64,000 nt of DNA from Photobacterium pectinilyticum. Its GTDB lineage: Bacteria > Pseudomonadota > Gammaproteobacteria > Enterobacterales > Vibrionaceae. Location: the NCBI RefSeq assembly GCF_024357955.1, contig NZ_JANEYT010000019.1, forward strand, positions 21,229 to 85,228, given 5' to 3'. Numbering within the stretch: position 1 is the stretch's first letter; every line of letters starts with the position of its first letter. The notes under the pieces were generated by a model. The model saw only the letters and a program-made list of their open reading frames with translations. It was not told the DNA's origin and ran no database searches. The position numbers and the translations under genes are program-made. Shown piece by piece: positions 57,249-64,000 of the stretch.

Positions 57249-57815
57249 TTACTGAAGAGATTCAAGTAGGGTATTTAGCTCTTTCATCAGGGTTTCAGTT
57301 TCAGGGTTATTCGTATTCATTGCGGCAAACGTATCGGCCTGAAGTTTTTCCTGCATAGCCATCAAGGTTTCGTCAGAAAGAATGCTTTCGCGTTGTTCTG
57401 CAAGTTGACGTTTAGCGGCGGCAAATTCCTTGATCAATGCTTCACGTTCTTCTTCGCTAGTTTCGGCATTACGGACTTTGTCCTGAATGTCTTGTGCTTG
57501 GCTGATGAACTCATCAGGGTTGTAGCCAACTTCTTCCGCTTTTTCCTGATAGGCTGCTTCGAATGCTTTCGCTTGCTCAACAAGCTCAGGGTTCGATTGC
57601 AGTGTCTGCTGACGGATACTTGTTAAGTCGCGCTGGATCGCATTGATACGGTGCGTCACTTCTTTTTGGCTCGCAATCGTGTCGGTTGCTGCGTCGCTTG
57701 CCTTTGCGGCTGGGTTGAAGGCGAACATAGTTACTAGCATCAGCGGTAGTGCGTATTTCACTATGTTCAATACTGAATTCGGTTGTTGCTGGGTACGTGT
57801 TTTGCTGTTTTGCAT
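57249..57815 (-). CDS. Exported coiled-coil protein, unknown
   Basis: 188 residues. A hydrophobic segment (IVKYALPLMLVTMFAFNPAAKA, residues 19-40) acts as signal peptide or anchor. The rest is helical and charged, with heptad-like patterns (HRINAIQRDLTSIRQQTL, FAAAKRQLAEQRESIL), glutamine- and glutamate-rich. Probably a periplasmic coiled-coil protein. No family recognised. Monocistronic. Confidence 0.65.
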   Translation of the reverse strand: MQNSKTRTQQQPNSVLNIVKYALPLMLVTMFAFNPAAKASDAATDTIASQKEVTHRINAIQRDLTSIRQQTLQSNPELVEQAKAFEAAYQEKAEEVGYNPDEFISQAQDIQDKVRNAETSEEEREALIKEFAAAKRQLAEQRESILSDETLMAMQEKLQADTFAAMNTNNPETETLMKELNTLLESLQ

Positions 57816-57930
57816 AAATTAACCTTCATTGGTGGTTATCATCGCTATGACTGCAATGTATAAAAGTGCTTAATGCGGAATGTCAGTATTGTGTCATGTA
57901 TGCTGGATGAAGACTGAACAGCATAAAAAA

Positions 57931-57951
57931 GCCGGCAATCCATGTGCCGGC
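57931..57951 (-). terminator. Terminator of torD
   Basis: GCCGGCA (57931-57937) and TGCCGGC (57945-57951); on the minus strand TTTTTT follows, 48 bp after torD. Confidence 0.88.
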
Positions 57952-57998
57952 AATAAACGTGAGATAGTGCTTTGATCGCTGGCTGATGCCAGTTCGGG

Positions 57999-58652
57999 TT
58001 ATTGTTCTTCGCCTTTTAGGAATTCGGTATCCAAATGGCAGAAAGCGACGAGAACCTCTGTAGCCGCGGCGTAGAAGCCGAATTTATCACGTTGTTTAGC
58101 TTCTGCACTAAACGCAGGAAGCCAATTAAGTAGCATGGTATTGATAAAGTCTAACTGAGCCTGCATTACGGGTTCAGCTTGTTCTTTAGAGCCTTGCTGG
58201 TTGGCCATGATGATAAGGTTACCCATGAAGTCGAGCTCGATAGCAAGATGATCTGCTGGCTCATTAAACTCTTTGCGCAGGGCAATACCATACTCTTCCA
58301 TCAGCTTATTCATCTCTTGCGCAGGTTTGTCATTCATCAAACCGCTTTCACCGACATACATGGAGGCATAAGGTAGGGCACCTGATTTTGGCGTGCTTAG
58401 GAACAAGCCACAGAAGTCAGCAGCAAGCTCAAGTTGGGCATCTTCACGACTTTCCAAACGCTTGATGGCATCGCGGAAGGCTTCGACAGGCTCCTTAAGA
58501 TCAGGTGTCATAGCTAGGCCTGATAAGAACGTGACCATGTCGCCACCACGGTACTGTTCGATGTCCTGCTCGGTTAATTCACGAGCGAAAAGGGATGACA
58601 TCCACCAATAAATTTCTGCGCGCTGTTCGTTGAAAGCAATAAACTCTTTCAT
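57999..58652 (-). CDS. torD: TorD, chaperone of TMAO reductase
   Basis: 217 residues from ATG 58652, with GGAG 5-6 nt upstream; an in-frame GTG at 58658 is less likely. All-helical TorD/DmsD family: FNEQRAEIYWWMSSLFARELTE, YASMYVGESGLMNDKPAQEM and EPADHLAIELDFMGNLI with the conserved EPxDHxxxEL signature. Binds the TorA signal peptide during cofactor insertion in the cytoplasm. Separated from torA by an intrinsic terminator, so read-through or its own promoter supplies it. Confidence 0.92.
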   Translation of the reverse strand: MKEFIAFNEQRAEIYWWMSSLFARELTEQDIEQYRGGDMVTFLSGLAMTPDLKEPVEAFRDAIKRLESREDAQLELAADFCGLFLSTPKSGALPYASMYVGESGLMNDKPAQEMNKLMEEYGIALRKEFNEPADHLAIELDFMGNLIIMANQQGSKEQAEPVMQAQLDFINTMLLNWLPAFSAEAKQRDKFGFYAAATEVLVAFCHLDTEFLKGEEQ

Positions 58653-58769
58653 GACCACTCCAAATCAAGGTACACGGTGCTGTGCCCACCGTATTAAAAA
58701 CATATTCAGATAAACTAAATGGTGCATTTATCATACGTGAATAGGTTCTTTTAACTACAAGTAAAAATC

Positions 58770-58793
58770 AGTCAGAGGCCGAAGCCTCTGACT
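58770..58793 (-). terminator. Hairpin between torA and torD
   Basis: AGTCAGAGGC (58770-58779), tetraloop, GCCTCTGACT (58784-58793): perfect 10-bp stem with a TTCG loop and GATTTTTA downstream on the minus strand. It should attenuate torCA transcripts before torD. Confidence 0.85.
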
Positions 58794-58813
58794 GTGTATT
58801 AGATGATATTAAC

Positions 58814-61345
58814 TTATTCTAGATCCATTGCTGGGAATAGTGGGTTAATGTCAGTCACGGCGGTTGGGCCGTGGAAACCGGTAACGGCTGGAGCAGTCCC
58901 TGTGTACTTCTCGATCTCTACCTGTGCTGAGGCTGCAATAGTTGCCTGAGCTAGTTTCGATGAACCGATATCCTGGGTCAGTACGTTTGGATCGCCGTAA
59001 GTACAGATAGTGCCAGGTTTACCACCTTCTAATGGGCTGTACCAAGCTCCTTCGTGGATACGACAAACACCTGACATGTAGTCATCAGAAACAACAGCGC
59101 CTGCGAGTACTTCACCGCGGTCATTGAACACGCGCACGATATCACCTGATTTGATGCCACGTGCTTTAGCATCTTCCGTGCTGATATAAACCGGTTCGCG
59201 ATCAGCAACCGCATACGTTGCACGGTGCTCAGTAGAAGAGCATAGCTGCGAGTGCAGGCGATGTTTCGGGTGAGTACTTTGCATGTTCAGAGGGAATTTA
59301 TCTGAACGTGGACCACCGTGGCTACGCTCGGTCTTTTCGAACCACATTGGGTGGCCCTGACAATCGTCGTAATTCATATCGGCGATGGTCTTACAGTAGA
59401 TCTCGATAAGACCGGTTGCAGTACCTAGTGGCTCTAGATCAGGTTCGTTACGGAATGATTCGTGACGAACCCACTCAGTGCCTTCAGGGAATTCGATGAA
59501 GCTTTCTTCTTCCCAGAACTTCTTGAAGTTGGACATACGTACACCGATACCACGGCCTTGCAGGCGGGCACCGTTGTAGAACTGCTCAATCCATTCCATT
59601 TGTGACTTGCCTTCTGTGAAGGCTTCTTCACGATCATAACGGCGGCATAGTTCACGGAAGATGTCGAAATCATCTTTTGCTTCGTACATTGGCTCGACCA
59701 CTTTCGGTAGGGCAATGATACCGGCGTTGGAGTGGTTACCGTATTGTTCAATATCGTTACGCTCGTGCGTTGTGGTTGCAGGCAGAACGATATCGGCAAA
59801 GCGACAGGTCGCAGTCCACTGATGATCAACAGAAACAACCGTTTCCAGTTTACGCCATGTCTTGATCATCTTGTTACGATCTTGGTGGTGATGGAACGGG
59901 TTGTTACCACAGAAGATCGCCATTTTCATCTCAGGGAATTTAACCGAATGGCCATTCCACTCAATGGTCTTACCTGGGTTTTCAATACAGTCAACAAAAC
60001 GCGCAACAGGAATAAAGTTTGAGTAACCTTTGTATGAACCGTTGTGGATCGGGTCAACACCTGTAACACCACTAAAGCCTGACATCAAAGGTCCAGCAGA
60101 AGTCACCGAGCCCGCATCGTTGTAGTGCCAGCCAAAGCCAAAACCACCACCTGGTAGACCAATTTGACCCAGCATAGCGGCAACAACAACCAGCATCCAC
60201 GCATATTGCTCACCGTGCTGCATGCGCTGTAGACACCAGCCACCGATGATCTGGGTACGGCCTGAAGCCATTTGACGAGCAAGTTCACGGATGGTATCAG
60301 CGTCGATACCACAAATTTTTGCTGCCCACTCAGGTGTTTTAACAACACCGTCGCTTTCGCCAAGCAGGTATGGCAGGAACTGGTTAAAGCCAGTGGTGTA
60401 GTTAGCTAGGAACTCTTTGTTGTACAGGTTTTCAGTGTATAACGTATGCGCAATCGCCAGCATCAAAGGAACATCTGTTTGCGGGTTGACTTTTACCTGG
60501 TCACCGCCAACAAATTTCTGAGTGTCAGAAACAACTGGATCAACGTAGATAACTTTGATTTCGTTGTTCTTCACTTTCTCAGCTAGCTGATCAAAGTAAG
60601 CATATGGGCTGTGATCTGGAACCAACCAACCAACCTGCAGGTTTTTAATTGGATCTGAACCCCAGATCACAATGGTGTCTGAATGCTCAAGCACTAGCGG
60701 CCAAGAGGTTTGCTGTTCGTAGACTTCCATCGCACCGGCAACGTATGGCAGAACAACTTGAGCTGCACCTGTTGAGTAGTCACCCATTTTCGCTAGGAAT
60801 GTACCGTGCAGGCCGATTGCACGCATCATCATGGTACCCGCAGAGTGCAGTTTACCTACTGACTGCCAGCCTGTGTGCCCAGCGTAAAGTGCGCTTGGAC
60901 CGTAGTTGTTCTGGACGCGCTCCATCTCATGATAGAAAAAGTCTAATGCCTGAGACCAAGGTACACGTACAAAGCGGTTGTTACCACGCTGGGTTGTGTC
61001 CGACTTGTAGCCATGCTTCAGCCAATCAAGGCGTACCATTGGGTACTTAACACGAGCAGGGTTGTAAACGACTTCGCGTACACCGTCGATCATTGTGGTT
61101 GGGTGCTTGTCTTTTTCGAACGGTACGGTATCAACCCATACACCGTTTTCAACTTTGGCACGGAATGCACCCCAGTGAGAGCCAGAAAGCACCTCACCAG
61201 AGAAGTTTGCTTTGGTATCAGTTGCAGCCATGGCGCTACGTGGAGCCAGTAGGCTAGTACCTACCACCGATGCAGCACTAGCAGCGACCATGCCTGAAAG
61301 GAAGCGGCGGCGAGAAACGCCTTTATTTAGAATTTGAGTTGCCAT
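58814..61345 (-). CDS. torA: Trimethylamine-N-oxide reductase TorA
   Basis: 843 residues from ATG 61345 (AAGGA 8 nt upstream); the frame is open 57 bp further. Twin-arginine signal SRRRFLSGMVAASAASVVG. DMSO-reductase family molybdoenzyme: GALYAGHTGWQSVGKLHSA-type region, the molybdenum-ligand serine in MGDYSTGAAQ, WGSDPIKNLQVGW, and a C-terminal cofactor domain. No N-terminal iron-sulfur cysteine cluster is seen, as expected for TorA. Reduces TMAO to TMA in the periplasm with electrons from TorC. Confidence 0.94.
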   Translation of the reverse strand: MATQILNKGVSRRRFLSGMVAASAASVVGTSLLAPRSAMAATDTKANFSGEVLSGSHWGAFRAKVENGVWVDTVPFEKDKHPTTMIDGVREVVYNPARVKYPMVRLDWLKHGYKSDTTQRGNNRFVRVPWSQALDFFYHEMERVQNNYGPSALYAGHTGWQSVGKLHSAGTMMMRAIGLHGTFLAKMGDYSTGAAQVVLPYVAGAMEVYEQQTSWPLVLEHSDTIVIWGSDPIKNLQVGWLVPDHSPYAYFDQLAEKVKNNEIKVIYVDPVVSDTQKFVGGDQVKVNPQTDVPLMLAIAHTLYTENLYNKEFLANYTTGFNQFLPYLLGESDGVVKTPEWAAKICGIDADTIRELARQMASGRTQIIGGWCLQRMQHGEQYAWMLVVVAAMLGQIGLPGGGFGFGWHYNDAGSVTSAGPLMSGFSGVTGVDPIHNGSYKGYSNFIPVARFVDCIENPGKTIEWNGHSVKFPEMKMAIFCGNNPFHHHQDRNKMIKTWRKLETVVSVDHQWTATCRFADIVLPATTTHERNDIEQYGNHSNAGIIALPKVVEPMYEAKDDFDIFRELCRRYDREEAFTEGKSQMEWIEQFYNGARLQGRGIGVRMSNFKKFWEEESFIEFPEGTEWVRHESFRNEPDLEPLGTATGLIEIYCKTIADMNYDDCQGHPMWFEKTERSHGGPRSDKFPLNMQSTHPKHRLHSQLCSSTEHRATYAVADREPVYISTEDAKARGIKSGDIVRVFNDRGEVLAGAVVSDDYMSGVCRIHEGAWYSPLEGGKPGTICTYGDPNVLTQDIGSSKLAQATIAASAQVEIEKYTGTAPAVTGFHGPTAVTDINPLFPAMDLE

Positions 61346-61419
61346 TGAGCAATTCCTTAAATTTGAATTCTTTTGTGCGTGGGAGGGGGGAAGGGATTTC
61401 ACCCCTCTGCTAACAGGAA

Positions 61420-62586
61420 TTAATGTGCGCCAGCGCCGCCGGTGTCACTACCGTGGTTCTGAAGGTACTTCAGAAGGGTACGCTCTTCAGTTTTGCTGAG
61501 ACGGTAGTAAGCGCTCATACCGTTTAGGCTTGAGATCCAACCGTTTGCAGTAAAATGGCCAGGCGCCGGTGCCGCATGACAAGCGGTACAAGTAGAGCCG
61601 TACATACCTTCTGCATAGTTCCAGATAGGTTGGATGTCATCGATCATGTCATCTTTGGTGATCCAGCCTTCAACAGAAACGTGCTGCCAAACAATGTTGG
61701 TTGCGGCATCTGTCTGCTCTTCAATAAGTTGCTCTGAAGCTTTAACATCGCCACGAATTGTCGCTTTGAAAACTCGTTTACCCATGTATTCAGTGAGAAC
61801 TCGGCCACGACCTTCTTTCTCAAGCCAGCCATCGATCTTCACTTTCATCATGTCACCATCGCGCTCAAGCACGGTAACTTCAGATGCCGGAAGCAGGCTG
61901 CCTGAAGCTGTGCTGTTTGCATCTGCAACGGCAAAAATATTTTTCTCACTGAGAGAGTAAAGGGTCTCAGCAATGGCACCTTGAGTGTTCGCTGTGGCTT
62001 GAAGCTCTTCGAAGTCTTTCTGGAAGCCGCCGGCCATGTTTGGCAGCTCGTGGGCAATACCTTTGTGACACTCGATACAGTTCATGTCTTCAGCTGCGGC
62101 TTTGTTCATCTCGAAAGCGGCTTGAGCAGACTGTTTGGTGTGATCCATTGCATCGTAAGAGTGACAGCTCTTACAGGTTTTGGAGTTCTGGCTCTTCATA
62201 CGATCCCAAACGGCGGTTGCCAGTTCGAGACGGTGTTCTTCCAGTAATTCAGGGGTATCAATCTTTTTGGTGATGAAGTGGTTGTAGACATCTTTCCATG
62301 CGCCAAGTTTACGTTGAAGCTTGCCTGGCAAATCTTTTGGCTGGTGACAGTCGACACACTCGGCACGAACACCAGAGGCGTTCTTGAAGTGGACACTTTG
62401 TTTGTATTCTTGGTAGTTCTGTTCCATGGTGTGGCAAGACGTACAGAATTCGGTTGTTGAAGCGAACTCAAAACTTTTATGTACGGTCAAAACGCCCGCC
62501 AAAGTAATACCAATACCAACCAAGACCAGCGCAAGAATTGAATACTTGCTGCTAGGCTTAGTCAACATTTGCCAAAGTTTTTTCAT
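61420..62586 (-). CDS. torC: Pentaheme cytochrome c TorC
   Basis: 388 residues from ATG 62586 (an in-frame TTG at 62601 also exists). N-terminal membrane anchor ILALVLVGIGITLAGVLTV, four CxxCH sites in the NapC/NirT-like part (CTSCH, CVDCH, CKSCH, CIECH) and a fifth in the C-terminal domain (CTACH). That is the TorC architecture. It passes electrons from menaquinol to TorA. Followed by torA after 74 bp. Confidence 0.95.
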   Translation of the reverse strand: MKKLWQMLTKPSSKYSILALVLVGIGITLAGVLTVHKSFEFASTTEFCTSCHTMEQNYQEYKQSVHFKNASGVRAECVDCHQPKDLPGKLQRKLGAWKDVYNHFITKKIDTPELLEEHRLELATAVWDRMKSQNSKTCKSCHSYDAMDHTKQSAQAAFEMNKAAAEDMNCIECHKGIAHELPNMAGGFQKDFEELQATANTQGAIAETLYSLSEKNIFAVADANSTASGSLLPASEVTVLERDGDMMKVKIDGWLEKEGRGRVLTEYMGKRVFKATIRGDVKASEQLIEEQTDAATNIVWQHVSVEGWITKDDMIDDIQPIWNYAEGMYGSTCTACHAAPAPGHFTANGWISSLNGMSAYYRLSKTEERTLLKYLQNHGSDTGGAGAH

Positions 62587-62670
62587 AGTGGAAGATTCCA
62601 ATTTAGAATGAGTGCCTGCCGTAAACTACGGTGACGTATAAATTTTTATGGGGTAATCTTAATTCCACGA

Positions 62671-62733
62671 TGTGAATAAGGTTAACGGCGGCGGTGAACA
62701 GGATTTGCTGGATTATGACAAATTGTGAATAGC
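62671..62733. promoter_or_regulatory. Repeated TorR-type boxes in the torC/torR spacer
   Basis: Three same-direction copies: TGTGAATAAG (62671-62680), GGTGAACAGG (62693-62702) and TGTGAATAGC (62724-62733). The middle one resembles the reverse complement of the E. coli Tor box CTGTTCATAT. They lie before torC and between the divergent genes, as TorR sites would. Confidence 0.5.
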
Positions 62734-62787
62734 CGCCTCCTGTGCTAACGTTTTATAGAACAGTAAATAAGACATAAAGAGAAAGAA

Positions 62788-63501
62788 ATGAGTCATCACG
62801 TACTTGTAGTAGAGGATGAAATTGTTACCCGCACCAAATTGGTTGGGTACTTTGAGAACGAGGGATATAAAGTCAGTCAGGCCGAAAGTGGCGCGCAGAT
62901 GCGTGAGGTTATGGCCAGTGAAAAAATCGACCTGGTAATGCTCGACATCAACCTGCCGGGTGAAGATGGCCTAATGCTAACTCGTGAACTCAGAAGCCGT
63001 TCAGAAGTCGGTATTATTTTGGTGACAGGGCGTACAGATAGTATTGATCGTATCGTCGGTTTAGAGATGGGGGCCGATGATTATGTAACCAAGCCGTTTG
63101 AACTGCGTGAACTGCTAGTACGGGTGAAAAACCTGCTGTGGCGCATATCTCTAGTCGAAAAAGCACGTGATGAAACTATTGTTGAAATGCAGGAAGATAG
63201 CATTATTCGTTTTGGTGATTGGCAGTTTGACATCAACAAACGCGCGCTTACGCACAACAGTGTTCCGGTGAAATTAACCAAAGCTGAGTATGAGTTGTTG
63301 GTGGCATTTTCTTCACATCCTAACGTGGTGCTAAGCCGAGAACGCATCTTAAATATGCTAAGTCACCGCGTAGAAGCACCGAATGATCGCACCATTGATG
63401 TACTCATTCGTCGTATGCGTTCGAAGATGGAAGTTGACCCGAAAAATCCACAGATTTTTGTGACGGTACACGGTGAAGGTTACATGTTTGCGGGTGACTA
63501 A
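62788..63501 (+). CDS. torR: TorR response regulator
   Basis: 237 residues, OmpR/PhoB family. Receiver domain with E9/D10, the phosphoacceptor D53 in VMLDINLPGEDG, T84-region VTGRTDS and K-containing YVTKPFELREL; C-terminal winged helix with LTKAEYELLVAF, RTIDVLIRRMRSKME and VHGEGYMF. Activates torCAD when TMAO is sensed by TorS. The sensor genes torS and torT are not in the window. Divergent from torC. Confidence 0.9.
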   Translation: MSHHVLVVEDEIVTRTKLVGYFENEGYKVSQAESGAQMREVMASEKIDLVMLDINLPGEDGLMLTRELRSRSEVGIILVTGRTDSIDRIVGLEMGADDYVTKPFELRELLVRVKNLLWRISLVEKARDETIVEMQEDSIIRFGDWQFDINKRALTHNSVPVKLTKAEYELLVAFSSHPNVVLSRERILNMLSHRVEAPNDRTIDVLIRRMRSKMEVDPKNPQIFVTVHGEGYMFAGD

Positions 63502-63549
63502 CTACTTGGCAGTGATGTAATGATGAACTGAAATAATTTGTCATAATTA

Positions 63550-63580
63550 GGCCGGTATCCATAGGGTACCGGCCTTTTTC
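63550..63580 (+). terminator. Terminator of torR
   Basis: GGCCGGTA (63550-63557) and TACCGGCC (63567-63574), extended inward by CC/GG, followed by TTTTT. Confidence 0.92.
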
Positions 63581-63923
63581 ATATCATTTAATCGGCAGTT
63601 ATGTTGATCTTGATCAAGAGTTGTTACGCATGATTAATAGCAAAAAGAGTCTCGAAAATGAAACTCTGGCACTTTACTTTGTGTTAAATGATTGAAAGTT
63701 AATTTTTGGTTGCGGGGTGGAGGGTTAACTGTTGATTTCTCAATGTGCTACAGAGGGGGAGCTTGCTTGTTAGAATGACTGTTTGCTTGTTACTTGAGCG
63801 GTTGGGCGGTGGTTTATCGAGCAGCTAATTGCTTTGGTTATTGTTCTTGCTGGTGATTGTCTGTTTTTTGCGCGAGTTATGAATAAGTATGAAATCAATT
63901 TCCTTTAGTTCAGCAGAAAAAAA
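63581..63923. other. AT-rich gap after torR
   Basis: No supported gene or clear regulatory site before the inverted repeats at 63924. Confidence 0.4.
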
Positions 63924-63991
63924 GCCTGACTTCAGTCTAATGCCGATCGTTTAAGCTAACTTGAACGATCCTGCAGTTAGGCGATAATCCC
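63924..63991 (-). terminator. Nested inverted repeats at the right edge
   Basis: Outer arms GCCTGACT and AGTTAGGC (one G-U) enclose an inner pair GATCGTT (63945-63951) and AACGATC (63964-63970). On the minus strand the outer arm is followed by TTTTTTT, so it can terminate a leftward gene beyond the window. Confidence 0.55.
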
Positions 63992-64000
63992 AACTAGTTG

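Noticed and set aside
61634..61960. 108-codon frame opposite torC
   Set aside because: Antisense of a clear pentaheme cytochrome gene; no start signal.

Overview
The window looks like chromosomal DNA of a marine gammaproteobacterium of the Vibrionaceae, most like Photobacterium. The evidence is the Vibrio-type heme locus (tonB1-exbB1-exbD1-hutBCD next to hutWXZ), a tfoY-type gene behind a c-di-GMP-I riboswitch as in Vibrio cholerae, torCA/torR, and a DUF2986 protein. The genus is an inference from gene content. I see no rRNA, tRNA, CRISPR array, prophage or insertion sequence.

Layout. 1-6494: an oxalate/formate-type MFS carrier cut by the left edge, a YdcH-like protein, the glutamate carrier GltS and a large membrane GGDEF-EAL protein. 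6821-11542: galETKM with a gal-type operator and CRP site in front and a terminator behind. 11663-15541: small hypotheticals, a GntR/UTRA regulator divergent from a GH1 phospho-beta-glycosidase, and a tiny secreted protein. 15564-25615: an HD hydrolase, a first GalR-like repressor, the artPIQM arginine importer, the punC/punR purine exporter pair, two hypotheticals and a second GalR-like repressor. 25860-31523: lacZ, a malM-like lipoprotein gene and a lamB-like porin gene, read as one leftward operon with two operators. 31554-34128: decayed coding sequence and small genes. 34279-38230: a GH36 alpha-galactosidase and a MelB-type symporter, each with its own gal-type promoter. 38257-45376: a ynjA-[VTT/flavin oxidoreductase fusion]-ynjB-ynjC-ynjD-ynjF operon. 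45517-48391: a membrane protein, tfoY with its riboswitch, and purR. 48566-56247: heme and TonB genes around a Fur-box region. 56374-63574: small proteins, torD, torA, torC and divergent torR.

How it works together. Roughly 31 kb (6.8-38.2 kb) holds a dispersed galactoside regulon. The porin, beta- and alpha-galactosidases, a sodium-sugar symporter, the Leloir enzymes and two GalR-like repressors are separated by unrelated genes but share near-identical operator palindromes. In front of galE, the alpha-galactosidase and melB, the operator sits 13-14 bp before a TCACAG CRP half-site, the arrangement of the E. coli gal promoter. lamB has two operators 139 bp apart with a CRP-like site between them.

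The less expected points are the VTT-oxidoreductase fusion inside the ynj operon, the recruitment of maltose-type outer-membrane genes to a lacZ operon, the riboswitch/hairpin leader of tfoY, a 55-codon cysteine-containing ORF at 56933, and eroded coding sequence between lamB and the ompV-like gene.
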